Below are positions 35,931 to 49,804 of a stretch of 64,000 bases of DNA, piece by piece (the first letter of the stretch is position 1; each line of letters starts with the position of its first letter). A program made the translations under genes and the position numbers. The DNA comes from Monosporascus cannonballus. Taxonomy: Eukaryota; Ascomycota; Sordariomycetes; Xylariales. Location: assembly GCA_004154925.1 (NCBI GenBank), contig QJNS01000166.1:62001-126000 (forward strand), given 5' to 3'. Below the pieces are notes generated by a model, which saw nothing but the letters and a program-made list of their open reading frames with translations, had not been told where the DNA came from and searched no databases.

Positions 35931-36396
35931 GGTTTAGTCTCCACTTTGTGCACTCTCTACCAGCACGTTTTAACTTTATTTATAAATAATTCCACAGTTT
36001 TTAGTTAGATTAATGTATTATTTAGAACCTTTATTATTTTATTGTATTTATATATATTTATAACCTTTTTTTTAAGATATCCGATAATTACATATTATAT
36101 ACCTAATATTTATCTGCGTATTTAAAGTTTAAAATTTTAATTATCGATATTTTATATTATTACTTTGCGTTCAGTTTTTATAAAATAAAATCGAAAAAAT
36201 CTCAGTTAAATTTAAAAACGTACACTGTATAATATATATTAACAGTATTAGTATATAATATATGTTTGGTTAAGTATATAACGTTAAAGTTGTGCTTAAT
36301 TTTATATACAATTTATCTAATGAAAATAAATAGCTTTTCAGATATATAAAAATTAAATAACAATTAATTAGTATCTTATTTTACGTATAATTTGAA

Positions 36397-36726
36397 TATA
36401 ACGAATAAGAGTTTAATCAACTATTAAATCTAAATTGTGAGAGTTTATACTAGGAAAAGTGTCGTAAGATTTTAAATAATAAATACGGTAATTAATTACG
36501 TTTTGTAATATTAAAAATATTTTAAGTAACGAAATTTATTATAAAGTAATATTATTTAAATTATAGAAGTAAATAAATTTACATATTATAACTTATTAAT
36601 TTTGTTAAGTTTATCTGTAGCGATTTTATAATTGATTTTATCAAATTATTACGTAATTTAACTTACTTAATCCGTAAATCTCTGTTACGATCGTTTTTTA
36701 AGGCCGCGCCTTATTAAGCCGTAATA
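36397..36726. repeat. Gypsy-1 solo LTR (about 330 bp), strongly RIP-converted
   Basis: Starts TATAACGAATAAGAG, contains the family order ...CAACTATTAAATC...TATTATAATT and ends AAGCCGTAATA. Flanks are TTGAA on the left and CGAAT on the right, so an exact 5-bp duplication is not visible; TGAA/CGAA would match if one C was converted. No internal sequence belongs to it. A Gypsy-2 LTR begins four bases after its end. Confidence 0.8.
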
Positions 36727-36730
36727 CGAA

Positions 36731-36919
36731 TGTGAGAATATAGCCTCTATAGGGCGAGACTGGTAGCCGATTAGCTATCGATCAGCTATCGACCCACTTA
36801 TTAATATAAATCCACCATCTAGAAGTAAGTGAGAAATACCAGATGAAACTAACTTAATATATTTATTTTTTCAAAACATGCTTTGTGATTAGCCGGAAAT
36901 TATTTTGTCTTATTTTATA
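36731..36919 (+). repeat. Gypsy-2 LTR (189 bp)
   Basis: TGTGAGAATATAGCC to TTTTATA, the same 189-bp length as the split copy at 4,708-4,729 plus 11,530-11,696. It carries TTATTAATATAAATCC as a TATA-like site. It lies upstream of a plus-strand pol, so it is the 5' LTR. Confidence 0.9.
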
Positions 36920-39900
36920 ATTATTTATTTTTTTATAAAATTTTCAATGTTATTATAAAAGAAAATGCGATAATTCTTAAAATTAGAATTTGCCAATTAT
37001 AAGACGAACTTAAATTATTAATTGGAAAAATTCCCAATCGGAACTTAATAAATGAATAATTGGTTACGATATAAGAATAGGCGAAAAAGCTTACGACGAA
37101 ACTTTAACGGATAAAGGACTACGATTTTCAAAATTTTAAATTTTTTTATATGTATAATAAGGATATATCCTGATAACTGTTAATCGAAGATTAAAAAGCG
37201 GATGTAATATAACGATTATTTCTCGGAAATTAAATAAGGAAAAATTAAGCTTTTTAACAACAGTTAAATTTTAAAAATTATTTATAAATAAAATAAATAA
37301 TAGTTAAACTTATTCGAGAAATTAATTAAATAGTAGACGATATTATAAACTAAGTAAATAAAATTTTATAAATTAATTACAATCTCGTTATAAAACTTTA
37401 AAGATAACTAAAAATACCGGAGTATAATTATCTAAAACTTTTCGAACGTGCGTTAATTAAAAAAAGAAAGTTAAATAAAATTATCATCGAAATTTATGCC
37501 AAAAAATTAAGATGAAATATTTTTATATATATTTAATAAGTTATAAATTATATGAATGTTTTTATTATAAACATTTAATTATTTCGATTGTAAAAACACA
37601 GAAAATAAGAAATATAAAAAATAATTTATAAAATTACGACAATAAATCGGTTAATTATTATTAAATTTTTAAGTTAAATAGAGGTTTTTGGTTTATAAGA
37701 CTAATTTCGTAAATATTTCTAAAGACAAAAACGATAAAAATAAAAAAAAATTTCGTTTTTAATTATTTTTATAAACTAATATTAAAGTTACGAAATGCCT
37801 TATTACGATAAAGTATTAAATTAAAATATATTAATAGTATAATAAATAAGGTAAAATATTATTATAACGCTTAAAAAAATAAAAAGCGCCGATTACTTTC
37901 GGTTAAAAATATTAATAAAGATAAGCAATTTTATTTTAACGTTTTTAAAAAAGAAAGTATTAAAAATTATATTAAAAATATTACGTAAAGATAATAGAAA
38001 TTACGGCTATTTTTATATATGAAAGTTAGATAATTGCCGATTTAATTTCGATTAAAATATACTTATACGATTTAATATTTTTAAGTTTTATAAGGGTTTA
38101 TATAATGATAATAATTACGGAAAAATAAGTTACAAAAACGTAAATTATAAATTTAAAACAATACTAAAAATTGATTACTGGGGTTATACGGAAATCGATA
38201 TCCCAATGCCATATAACACGTTATAATATGTAACGATAAATTAAATTAATTCTTAAACGCGAACTTGAAAACTCAGGAATAACTACAAATGTGTAATTTA
38301 TTCTGGTTAATAATTATAAAATAATTAAATTAAAGCCGGTTTTTAAAATACAAGTATTGATTAAAAGGGATACGGAGAATATAAGAATATAAACATGTAT
38401 AAATACTAGAACACAAGTAAATATCATAAACAGAAGATTAATAAAAAATTAATTTTTAATTAATTTTCGTATATATTTCGAGTTGTACTAGAGTTAACAA
38501 TGCGTATATTAATTATTATAAGGCTTACGAAATTTTATTGATATAATAAATAATAATAAAAATGAATAAAAGTTTTAGTAACTTTATTTTATAATGCATT
38601 GTAATCGGAAAACGTCCGATTTTTTATTACTTAGATTAAAAATAAATATATTATGTTTTTTAATAAATATAATTATATATTAATAATTATATAAATTATT
38701 CTAAAAGTTTAACAGCTAGAAAATTATAAACTTAATTAGCGTTAGCGAATAAAATTATATTATTAATATAATAAATTTAATTAATTAATTCAATATTTTA
38801 AAATTTGAAAAATAATAGATATCGAAATATTTAAGGTTTTATAGATTTAGAAGGTTTTCGGCGAATATATTGTGAAAAGATAACGAAATACCTTTAATGA
38901 CTAACGTTAAAATATATAATAAATTTAATGCTAGGAAAAATATTTTTATTTTACCTAATGTATTTTGTTTTGCAAATTTATTAAATAATATTCGAAAAGT
39001 ATATCCGAAAAAACTTGAATATAAAACGGATACGTTATTTAAAAATGAATATAAAAGTATTAATATTATGTGTAGTTAAAAAGGATAGAAAATTTTAATT
39101 ATATATTAATTATAAAAGGTTAACTCGTATAACAATAAAAACCCGAAATTCTTTATTTGCTTTATGAAAAACATTTATTACTATATTAAAATTAAAAGAT
39201 TAATTAACGAAAAATACATTTTTAAATAAGTTCAAGATAATTAGAATATATAATTATATTATAGGTTTATATATATAATACTAAGTAAATTAATTAATAT
39301 ATATATATATTTATATTATATTTAAGTAATATAATTATTAATGTAGATAATAAAGAGATCTAAGAAGTATTTTTAATAAATTTATGAATGATTATTACAA
39401 TATTAATCATTCTTTAAATTATTTAAACACGACGTTTTTAAAAATATTATTTTTTACATTTTAGAATTATCATCGAAAAGTTAAAAATAAATTATTAACG
39501 CATTAGTTTTATTAAAATACAACTATAACAGGAATGAATTTATAATATCGTGAATGCTTTAAAGTTTATATATTTCTATGGAAATGTATTATATATTATT
39601 AAAATACTATTAAACTTATTATGAAATTTCTCGAAAAAGTATAAATTGAAAATAAAAAACGAATTTTTATTAATTCGAAAAAATCAAAAAAGTGTTGTGC
39701 AAATGGAAAGACGTGTTTTAATTAACGATTATTTTCTAATATTAAAATGATTTTAAAAATATTCAAATTAAAATAAATATTTTAATAAAATTTATATTAA
39801 GAATATTATTATTGAAATATGGAAACTATTAGTAGTTAGTTAAACATTGGTTACGGAAATTTAACTTGGCCGAAAGAAATAGGCTATAAGGTAATAAAAG

Positions 39901-42300
39901 TTTCTAATTAAAGTAAAAGATTTAAAATATTAACGTTAATATTTTAAAAGCGCGAGAAGTTATTTTAATATATATCGATTATATGGCCTTAAAGAGTATC
40001 GTAAATTTATTAACGTGTAATCTTAAGAAAAAATTAATGCGATAAATTTACAATTTTTTATAATTTAGTTTTAAAATTTAATATTAACTATGTGCTGTTA
40101 ATTCGACAAATAAATTAATTAAAGGCCCAAAGTATATATTAAAAAAAGTATCTACGAAACTGTAATCCTTATACTTTTAAAAAAACGTTCAAGTTTACGA
40201 ACGATACTTTAAAAAAGTGCGAAAAGATATTCGTAAATAATATAATATAATGTAAAATGTTATAAAAATACAAACTTTTATAAAAACGACATAAAATTTA
40301 TATATCGTTAAATCTATAAATAAATTCCAAATAATAAAAGTTTATATAATTATTATTTGCATAGAAAAAGTAAAAGATTTCCATTATACGACTGTAAAAA
40401 GCTTTCAAAAAGAAATAGCAAATTATATATATACGGAATTTATTATTTAGATGTAATAATATTAGTATAAATAGTAGTAATAATACGATTAATTATGAAA
40501 TAATAATAATTATAAATTGCGATTATATTGCGATTATATTCCGAAATGTTTAATAATATTAGTATTAGAGTTATACTTTATAAATAATATATGTTAAATA
40601 ATTTAGTTAAAATATATTGAAGGATAAAATACTATCAAATATAAAGGTTTCTTGATAGTTTTACGATTAGATTAGAAAGTTGCAAATTAAAAATTTAAAT
40701 TTTAAATTAATTTCTTTTTAAATTTAAATACACTTTTATACTACATAAAATAAATTCGTAATGTACTTATAAAGCGTTTTACGAAATTAATTAATTAATT
40801 AATATTATAATAACTTTAAGATACAATATATACAATATGTTAGTATATTAAAACCAATATTTAAAACGTTTTATTAGGAAAACATGATAATAATATCGGA
40901 ATTATTTCAATATAATCGTATTACGTCATAAATTATATAAATAAATATGACTTTTATTATTCCTTATATCATGTTTAAAAGCTTTTCTTTCAATTTTACT
41001 ATAAATATATTTGCAAATTTAAGTTTAAACAGATTAAAATATAACGTTATTTTAATAATCTTTAATGACTTTATAAAATTAAATTTATTTATTTCTACTG
41101 TTAAAAGTTTTACCGTAATCGAATTAATTACATTATTTTACAATATGATAAAATATCAGTTTGATACATTTAGTAAATTTATTAACGATTAAAATAAATT
41201 AATACTAAATTAATATTAAAGGTAATTTTATGAAAAACGGAGAATAAAAGGGCTAATATCGATCGTTTATTCTCTGTAAATTAATAAGTAAATAGAACGT
41301 ATTTATTAAATTTTAAAATATTCTTTCCATCATTACGTTAATGAATAGTAAAATAATGAAATACATTTATTACAAAATACGCAATTTATATATAATAACA
41401 TTTAAAATACGTTTACCGGTAAGTTTCCTTTCGAAATTTTATACGAACATTCTTTAAGAATAATAAAAAAATTTTAAAAAATTTAAAAAAAAATAAATAT
41501 AAAAAATAGCAACAATGACCTAAATACTCGCGATTACTTTTCAACCAATATACGAATATTAAAAAAAATAACGGTAATTTAAAAGAAATATTATAATTAA
41601 CATTATATATTTTTAGAATTTTAAGTAAAGTAATAAGTAAAATTACCGATTAAAACTTTTACGTTCAAAAATAAAAACTTCGTATTTCTTTATATCCGAA
41701 TTACAATTAAAAAGGCAATAAGTTTTTAAAGAAATAAAGCAATTTTCTTTATTCAATATTAACGGATATATAATGTATTTCCGGTATTCCTATTAAACTC
41801 GCAATATAATTAGAAATTACGACATTTTTAAATAACGTTATTAAATTTAGAAAAAAATGAATAATAAAAATTATTATCCGTTATTAACATATTTATTATT
41901 AATGTAAATATTGAATTAAATAACAACGGTTATCTAGCCGAATAAAATATACACAAATTTCGAATATATTTTAAATACGTATTTATAATATTATATCGAT
42001 ATAAGAAAAAAATAAAAAACGTATATAAGAAATAAAATAATGTAAAAATTATAAAGTAATAATAATTCAATCAAATATTAATGGTTTAATAATTATAAAA
42101 TTATAACAATTAATTTTATAAAATTAAAATGTTAAAGTTAAAATATTAATTTATGATATAATTATACTTGGATTTTTGGAAAATAATTAATTTACCGTAT
42201 GCCGGTTGGAAATCGAGTAATTAAATATTAATAAATATATATAATAAATCGAAATATAACCGAAAATATGGTAACGATATAAAAGGTTTCGAATTTTCAT
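36920..42300 (+). mobile_element. Gypsy-2 retrotransposon interior, decayed gag-pol, 3' LTR not found
   Basis: Plus-strand remnants appear in Gypsy order. A reverse-transcriptase patch near 39,310-39,400 reads LYLSNIIINVDNKE, matching the 'YLDDIxIYSD' neighbourhood with a changed catalytic triad. The integrase core is at 40,947-41,192 (below). Later integrase and C-terminal fragments follow (LPFEILYEHSLR near 41,420; NLPYAGWKSS near 42,190). Gag should lie in 37,000-38,700 but cannot be read. I did not find a 3' LTR; the element probably ends or is cut between 42,300 and 43,250, where Gypsy-1 sequence begins. Confidence 0.6.
40947..41192 (+). pseudogene. Gypsy-2 integrase core fragment
   Basis: 81 codons open. 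SFSFNFTINIF corresponds to the start of a Gypsy integrase catalytic core (the first acidic residue reads Asn, a G-to-A type change). KYNVILIIFNDFIKLNLFI corresponds to the next strand and VDRFTK-like segment, followed by TVIELITLFYNMI and a second acidic position in FIND. In the family this enzyme joins cDNA ends to chromosomal DNA. The frame stops right after FIND, and flanking parts read only in pieces. Confidence 0.6.
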
Positions 42301-43299
42301 TTCAAATATAGGGTTATATTCGATTACCGAATTTTACGTTAAAACAAAATATAGAAAACTATATTATTGTTTTTTCGAAAATAAAATAGGAAATAAACAA
42401 AAGCTAAGAATATTATAAAACCAATTAAATGTTCTTTTCGACAGCAAATCTTGATATTTAATCATGAAGTTTTACGTGAATTAACTCTTAATAAATATAT
42501 TAAAGAAATTAATATAAAAATATTAAAAAACGATCGGAAAATATATGACAACAAAACGCAGGTCTGTTTATTAAATTTATTAAATATATAATACGGAAGA
42601 AATTTAAAAAGATTTTATATTTTTACGAAAAATAAACCATAAACAATCGGAATATAATTTGGTATTAATCGAAAATAAAAAATTATCTTTAAAATGTTTA
42701 AAGTATTTAAGTGTAATAACAGGCTAATTAAATAAAAATATTTTTTAAATATAATTATTAACAAATATTAAAATCTTATTAAGGTATCGAAAAACGGGCG
42801 GAGAATATTCGTAACCGGGAAATACAACGATATAACTGTTTTCGAAACTTATTTTACTTATAAAAATACTATATAATTCCGCTTAATTAAGAACTAATCG
42901 TAAAATAATAATAAAAAAGATGGTAATATTTATAAACAAAATGTAAGTTTGTAAACTTATAAAACAACGTTAAAATTAAATCTTGATAACTATAATAAAC
43001 GATCGAAAGTTTATGTTTAATATATTAAGAAAGCGGTATATATTAACGATAACCGCATTAAAAGCGAACGTAGCCTTACGAAAAACGTTAAATCGGCGAT
43101 CAATCGTAAATATATTAGTACGTTCGTATAAAATATTTGTAATACGAACACTTTCGAATTTATCGACTATTTTTTAATTATTAACAATAAATTAAAAAGT
43201 CGTGTACATAATATTTTTAAAAAATAATCGAAATTTAAACAGAAATTAACCGGCGATATTAATAATATTAAGAACAAATATTTATTACGCGTAAATTTT

Positions 43300-46200
43300 A
43301 TAGTAATAATTAATTATAATATAATTAAAAACGTCCGAAACTTAAACGTAAATCGTATAGTAATCGAAATAACGTTATCTTATATAATTACGAATATCGA
43401 AGGTTAGGAATTCGTTTACAATAACAGGAAAATTACGCGCGAAATTGATCACCTCGAGATTTTTATTCAGGGATAATACTAGATAATTAACTCCGATATC
43501 GTTATATTTGGGAATTACGATATAATCTGAGGATTATTATGGATACGCTGGTATAAAGTTCTAATTAATGGAAGGATTGGCTAGATAAAGTTCGTTTTAT
43601 ATCTCATTAACAAAGAGAAGAAAAAAGGAAAAGAATTTTAATATTCGATCGAAAATGGCGACAAATATAAGTATAAGGATACGATAGAAATCTTACCACA
43701 TAAAGAAATAAAATATAGAAAACAAATAAGCATTAAAGAAAAATACGACGTAATATTGTTATCATTAAAGCAAAATTAAGGCAACTGAATAATGTTTTAA
43801 AAGAGCAGCTCTAAAAGTCAAAACATTTAACTAATATATTATTACAATATCCTAAATACGAATAGCTTTTTCAAAAGAAACTTAATACGAAATTACAAAA
43901 GTATAGCGAATGTAATTATAAGATAAGTCTTAAAAAAGTTTCTTAACGAAAATTTACCTTATTTACAACCTTGACAAAGACGAATTACGTATTTTTAGAA
44001 GATATCTAGATAATCGGTTACAAAAAGAATGAATTTAACATTTAAAGTTACCAGCAGAATATTCTATATTTTTCGTACTTAAAAAGAATAAAAGTTACGA
44101 TTTGTAATAAACTATTAACAATTAAATAACATTATTATTAAGGATCGAATACTATTATCCCTAATTACGGAAATAAAAAACGGATTTTACGGAGCCAAAT
44201 AGTTTATAATATTCGACTTTCGAGATTGAAATAACCTTATTAAAATTAAAAAGGAGTTCAAATAAAAACAGCATTTAAAACGAAATACGGACTATTTAAG
44301 TACTTAGCTATATTAAGAGGATTTACAAACGTATTAATAATCTTTTAACAGATAATATATTACGAAAGTACCTCAACGTCTTTTCTATATGCTATCTCGA
44401 CGATATTTTCATTTATTTGGGAACAAAAAAAGCATATACAGGATATGTTTACAAAGTTTTTTAAGCTTTACAAAACGTAAAGCTGTTAATTAACACAAAA
44501 TAATTAATTTTATATATAGAAAGTAAAATATTTAAGACATATTATTACCCCAAGACATATTAATATGAACTCCAAAAAGATTGCCGCAATTATAAACTGG
44601 CAAACGCTAATTACAGTTAAAGAAGTACAGGCATTTTTCGAATTAGCTAACTATTATAGGAAATTTATTCGGAATTTTAACAAAATAACTATATTTCTAA
44701 CCAAGTTGATAAAAAAAGAAGAAGAATTTAAATTAACGTCCGAAACAAAAAAGGTATTTCAGAAAATTAAGAATACGATTATTAACAAGCTAGTACGAAT
44801 TATGTACGATCTAACGTATTTCGTTAAATTAAAAACTAATACTTCGGATTATGCGTTAAACGTAATAATTAGATAACGCAATAATTAAGGCAAATTATAT
44901 TCTATTATATTCTTTTCGTACAAATTAAAAAGAACCGAATTTAATTACGGTATCTCAAATAAGGAATTTATAGCCATTATTACATTTTTTCGAAAACTTA
45001 GGCATTTCTTAAAGGAAAATTTGTATTAAATCAAGGTTTATACTAATTATCAGAATTTTACCCGTTTTACTACGACCAGAGAACTTATAAAACGATAATT
45101 AAGATACGTAAAAAATTGGCGAATTTTGATTTCGTTATTATTTATAAAAAGGGTTTAAAAAAACGGTAAAGCCGATGCCTTAAGTACGCGACCAGATTTC
45201 GAAAAAAATTAGTCAAAGTTAGCTACATAATTTTTGATACTACTATGAAAGAATATTTATGCTTACGACAAATTGCAACAATTCGAGCAGTACCCCTTAA
45301 TATACATCAAAAAATCCAGCAGTATAACGACTGTTTTCTAAAAATTAAAAAACAAACAAAAATATAAGTTCTAGAAAAATATTACGAAGATCTGGTACGA
45401 AAAATACATAAATATCAATTATATAGATATCTAGAGATTTACAAAACCTTAAAATAATTTTAACCCATTCATTCTTTTTCTAAAATAAAAATAATAGTTT
45501 AGAAAATATAACAGCAAGACGACCTTAATGACAAAACCAAAGTATGATAATATACGCCCTACGAAAAATTATAACCATTATCTGTCTTAAAATGACCAGG
45601 GGATTTAGTTATTATAAATTTCATTATTAAACTTCTCTTATCCGAAAACCCAATAACAAAAATATATTACGACAGCATATTCGTAATCGTCGATCGATTC
45701 ACGAAATCTTTCTATTTTTTACCTTATTACAAAGATATTAATATAAAACAAATGGTATATTTTTTTTTAAAAAACTTCTTTAACATGTAGGGATTTCTAT
45801 ACGAAATTATCGTAAATATAGGAATTACGTTTACCTCGAAATTTTGACAAAGTTTTGCGTTACAAATTGATCTACATCATAAATTATCTAGCGTATTTAA
45901 ACCTTAAACGGATCGATAAACGAAACGACTAAATCAGATATTGGAAATATATTTACGATATTATATCAATTACGAATAGAATAATTGGGTTAAAAAATTA
46001 TCTATTACTTAGTTAGCTTATAATACTAGCCACCATAAAAACAGGAAAATAATTTCAACATACGCAAATTTCAGAATTATATCAGAAATTTACAGAGAAA
46101 TACAAAACGATGAGCCAATTGACGTTAAAGCCATTCTTATATTAAAACAACTTAAACAATTATACGAAAAGATAAAAACAGAATTGGAATTCGTACGAAA

Positions 46201-46480
46201 CCAAGTAAGCAAGTACTATAACGAAAAGCGGTTAAAGAAACTAATCTTCGAAAAGGGAAAAATAATCTACTTCGCTATCAAAAATATTCAAACTAAAAAA
46301 CCTAGTAAAAAACTCGATTTCAAGTACATCGGTCTATATATAATCGCTAAGAAAATTTCAGAAAATAATTATTAATTAGAACTTTTATTAAAAGTTAAAT
46401 TCTATTCTATTTTTTACGTTTCTTGCTTAAGTTAACAGCGAATACTATAAAAATGCATACGATATATAACGATATGGAAA
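43300..46480 (+). pseudogene. Gypsy-1 pol: protease, reverse transcriptase, RNase H, integrase
   Basis: Protease end near 43,480-43,550 reads FGNYDII-GLLWIRW. Reverse transcriptase has SPAG-Y-like entry near 44,050 and an intact catalytic core CYLDDIFIY at 44,390-44,416. The connection region 44,565-44,876 is open for 103 codons ([31 protein letters not shown], ...NTSDYALNVII) and leads into RNase H. The integrase C-terminal region at 46,184-46,375 is open for 63 codons (VSKYYNEKRL, FEKGKIIYFAIKNIQ, PSKKLDFKYIGLYIIAK). These are the usual Ty3/Gypsy enzymes that copy RNA to DNA and integrate it. Many stops elsewhere make the polyprotein non-functional. Confidence 0.85.
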
Positions 46481-46589
46481 TAAAAAACGAAATAAGTTGC
46501 GAAATAAACAAAATATTCGACATTAAAAAAGAAAACGGATTTATCTAATACCTAATTAAATGGAAAAAGCACCTGGATTCCGAAAACAT

Positions 46590-47230
46590 CTGAAAACCCG
46601 CCAAAAACCTTATTGGTGCCTAACGCTCATTAAAAAAATTTTCACCAGTAACGCCGCTTAATATAACGTCCTAATTCACGTTTACGAAAAGGTCCGAAAA
46701 ATAAGACTATTTAGGAAAAACAGCACGAAACTTAATTTCCAAGCGGTTGCGCTCCGTTTCCAAACGATCGGCTTTTTTTTATTCTATTAGTTCGTTCAAA
46801 AACTAAAGGCCTCGGTTAATTATTTCTGTACCATTTTTATAAAAAAATCCTATTAAGTCCGAAAACGTTCCAAACGAAATAACTCTTTATTTAAATGACG
46901 AAATATTGTTAATAACTTTTAACAAATATTACGCCAATATTAACGAACGGAAAAATATTTTGTTTTTAAACGTTTTATTTGCTTATTAATGTTATTTAAG
47001 AATAAAACAGAAATATCGGAATTATTGCAATGCCGTTTTTTCAGGATGTATTATTAATAACGCGTTATACCTTTCGATATAGTGCACAAGTTACCGGCAC
47101 GGAAATAAGGTATATAAGGTATAGCTTTAAAACCAAAGTTAAAAACAAAACGAATTAAGGTTTCGCATTTCTTTTTTTTATAATACGTTTGCAATTCTTA
47201 ACAATTCGGCTGGATATAATAATAGATAAA
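46590..47230 (-). pseudogene. Remnant of the Gypsy-1 extra ORF (reversed copy)
   Basis: Located between integrase and the LTR and on the strand opposite to pol, as in the four other copies. The tail motif (reverse of TTGGTGCCTAACGC at about 46,612) corresponds to the GARR-stop end seen at 5,825. Internal codons are mostly destroyed. Position and tail are the main evidence. Confidence 0.45.
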
Positions 47231-47285
47231 GGAAGAACTTACTAAAAAAAATCTTAAAAGCAAGATTTGGAAAGAAAGAAGATCG

Positions 47286-47656
47286 TATTATGACCCAATT
47301 AGAGGAAGGTCTCGGAAACGGTCACAAGTAACCAAAACAGGATCTAAATAAATTAAAAACAACGTAATATAGATCCGAAATAATTCAAAGAATCTAACGG
47401 AATCTATATAGTTATCCAATATGGATTCGAAATGATCTAAAGGATTTAACGAAATTTACGAAAGGATATATACGCTTTTTACTGCCATAATTTAGATAAT
47501 ACCGGCTTGCAATAATATATTGTTAACCAAAACGCTCTTAATATTACGAGATGTAATACGTTACAGTATTTATTAATCAGATTCGTACGATATTTCTGCT
47601 AACATAAACCCGTACGACTTAGGTTTAATAGTTAGTTTAACCGCTCAGCCGTTACA
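47286..47656. repeat. Gypsy-1 LTR, reverse orientation (371 bp)
   Basis: Reads TATTATGACCCAATTAGAGG at its start (reverse of the family end) and TTTAACCGCTCAGCCGTTACA at its finish (reverse of the TGTGACGG start). The outer edge next to 47,656 is the less mutated part, as in the complete elements. Confidence 0.88.
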
Positions 47657-48170
47657 AATAGAATTTATTAATATTTATTGAAATTGTTCGTAATTATTCA
47701 ATATTGATATTATTTTTAGGCTTTGTTTTTTATAAATAAAATAATATATTTCATTATAATCAATTTAAATTCAATATCTTTAAATTATATACAAAACGTC
47801 TGATTACGGTTTTTATTTATATAAGAAATATAACGAAATATATACAAAATGCTTATAATACGTTTAATATTATATAAAATATAATTTTAATTTATTTCTG
47901 AAGGTTTTGGTATTTAGAGGCGATATTTTTGCTTTTAAAATCGTCGTATACCGCTTCAAATAATTTAATAAATTTAATATTGTTTAAGATAAATAAAATA
48001 TATGCTTGAAGTGCTTAAATATTGAAAAGAATTAAATTAAAAAAGTTATTATTTTTTATCGTTTAAATTTGTATTACTATTATAGACTGCGTAAGTTAAT
48101 TATTAATTCATGAATATATTATCGACATTGATATCTAAAATATACTAATACTTTAAAATGCAAATGTATA
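47657..48170. other. AT-rich spacer between two LTR elements
   Basis: About 500 bp without readable coding sequence. By position it may be part of the disrupted DNA transposon whose ends are at 35,910 and 55,758, but nothing in the sequence proves it. Confidence 0.4.
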
Positions 48171-48602
48171 ATATATAATAAATAATTAATTTTTATTAAT
48201 TATTAAATTTGAATTACACGGGGTTATATTACTAAAAATATTACAAAATTTTAAATAATAAATAAATTAATAAATTATATTTTATAATATGGAAAGTATT
48301 TGAAATAATAAATTTATATTATTAATTATTATTATTTAAATTATAAAAATAACTAATGTATATTTTGGTGTTATGTTTTTAATTTATTACTAATAAGTTC
48401 ATAATCCGTCTTACTGGTTTACTATTAATAAGTTAATGATCCGGTTTACTGGTTTATCATCAATAAGTTGGTGATCCGTTACGTGACCTGATCTATTTGG
48501 TTTTCTTGGCTGTTCCTGTTGCAACCGTTTCTAGAAGCCGTGGCTTGTTAGGACGTGACAATATCCCTGTTACGACCGTTTTCTGAGACCGCGCTCTGTC
48601 AA
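48171..48602. repeat. Degraded LTR related to Gypsy-1, split by insertion (resumes 55,500-55,508)
   Basis: Left boundary is approximate. The first half is AT-converted but keeps the family order (TTATTAATTATTAAAT, ...TTATATTACTA...). The second half is nearly unmutated, including TACGACCGTTTTCTGAGACC. It is interrupted at GTCAA by the complete element 48,603-55,494 and finishes as GCCGTAACA at 55,500-55,508. Its second half contains three near-repeats of about 30 bp built around TAATAAGTT-ATGATCCG. Confidence 0.65.
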
Positions 48603-48996
48603 TGTGACGGCTTGGCGGTTTAACCAACTATTAAACCTAAGTCGACGGGTTTATGTTGGCAGGAGTATCGTGGGATTCTGAACAATGGATATAATAACGT
48701 GTTACGTCTCGTAATACCAGGGGCGTTTTGGGTAACGATATTCCATTATAAGCTGAAATTATCTAAATTATGGAAATAACGAACGTATATATCTTTGTTT
48801 TGGTTCAAAGTGCTTAAACGGTTTAAACCTTTAAGTCCTTTAAGCTTTTTAAGCTTTTTTGCCAATTTAAGGGGTTTAAGGCGTTTGGCGTTTTAAAACC
48901 TTTAAGCCAGTTACGTAATACCTTGGCTTAGGTTAAAACTTAATCCTTTTATGGTTCCAACCGTCCGTAAAAAGCCAAAATCGTTAGGTCCTAATA
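48603..48996. repeat. Gypsy-1 LTR, left copy (394 bp)
   Basis: TGTGACGGCTTGGCGG to GTCCTAATA. The first 110 bases are essentially free of RIP-type changes relative to the partner. Confidence 0.93.
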
Positions 48997-49009
48997 CGAT
49001 TTTCTCCTT

Positions 49010-49640
49010 TTTAGGATTTTTGTCCCTAAAGATCAAATTGTTTATTTTGGTAATTTCGGTAAATATTTTTCCTTTTTATATATTTATTATATTAAGTCGA
49101 ATTAAAAAGTTTCGTTTTCGTAAACGTATTAACGTTTTAATTTTTTTAAAACGTATTAAACATTTTAATTTTAAAATATTTTTTTATTTTCGGTACGAAA
49201 AAAAAAATACGGAATATAAAATTATTCGAAAATTTTTAAAATATGCGCGATATATTTATTATAAGGGCCCTTATAACGTTTTTAATTTTTTAAAGGCCGA
49301 ATACTAAAAGCTTTTTGACGAGGAAAACCGTTTAAAACGTAAAAAGGAATAAGTTCGTAAAATATTGCGTATCGTTATTAATAAGTTAGACCGTTTGCAA
49401 AAACAAAGGCGGTTGCTTTGTTGCCATAATATAGAAATATTTCGTCGAAAAATTAAGGGCGCGGAGGCCATAAAAAAGTTTAAATATTTAAAGCAAAAAT
49501 AAAAATAGCTGGAGGCTGCCGTTATAGTTATTACGTTAATATAGGCCGTAACCAATTAGCCCGATATCTTAATTATTAATTGGTCGGCCATTAATTAAAA
49601 CGCGTTTGTCATTATTAATAAAAGTTTTTTAATAAATATT
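49010..49640 (+). pseudogene. Remnant of the Gypsy-1 extra ORF, antisense to pol
   Basis: Open from 48,951 to 49,307, but the first codons are LTR sequence. Beyond that the translation is aromatic and basic because Cys and Arg codons were converted. After the stop the next patch reads KLDRLQKQRRLL and then LEAAVIVITLI, matching the LEAAVMAVTLM stretch of the 5,166-5,835 copy. Order and position agree with the other copies, and the reading frame is broken. Confidence 0.5.
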
Positions 49641-49804
49641 AAGCGCCAGTAAAGTTTTTAACGGGCTTTTAAATATTTTCGGAATTTAAGTACTTTTTTT
49701 ATTTAATTAGGTACTGGATAAATCCGTTTTATTTCCGTATGTTAAAATTTTTTTTTACTTTATATATTTATTTGTTTTCCACCTTTATGTTATCTTATAC
49801 CGTA

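Larger units (their letters stand above)
43250..47656 (+). mobile_element. Gypsy-1 copy in inverted orientation, 5'-truncated
   Basis: Plus-strand pol homologous to the minus-strand pol of the other copies, followed by the reversed extra ORF and a reversed LTR (47,286-47,656). From protease position relative to the complete elements, the missing 5' LTR and gag should lie near 41,000-43,000, but Gypsy-2 sequence is found there, so the left part is deleted or replaced. A possible target-duplication copy AATAG follows at 47,657. This is the best-preserved pol of the window. Confidence 0.75.
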
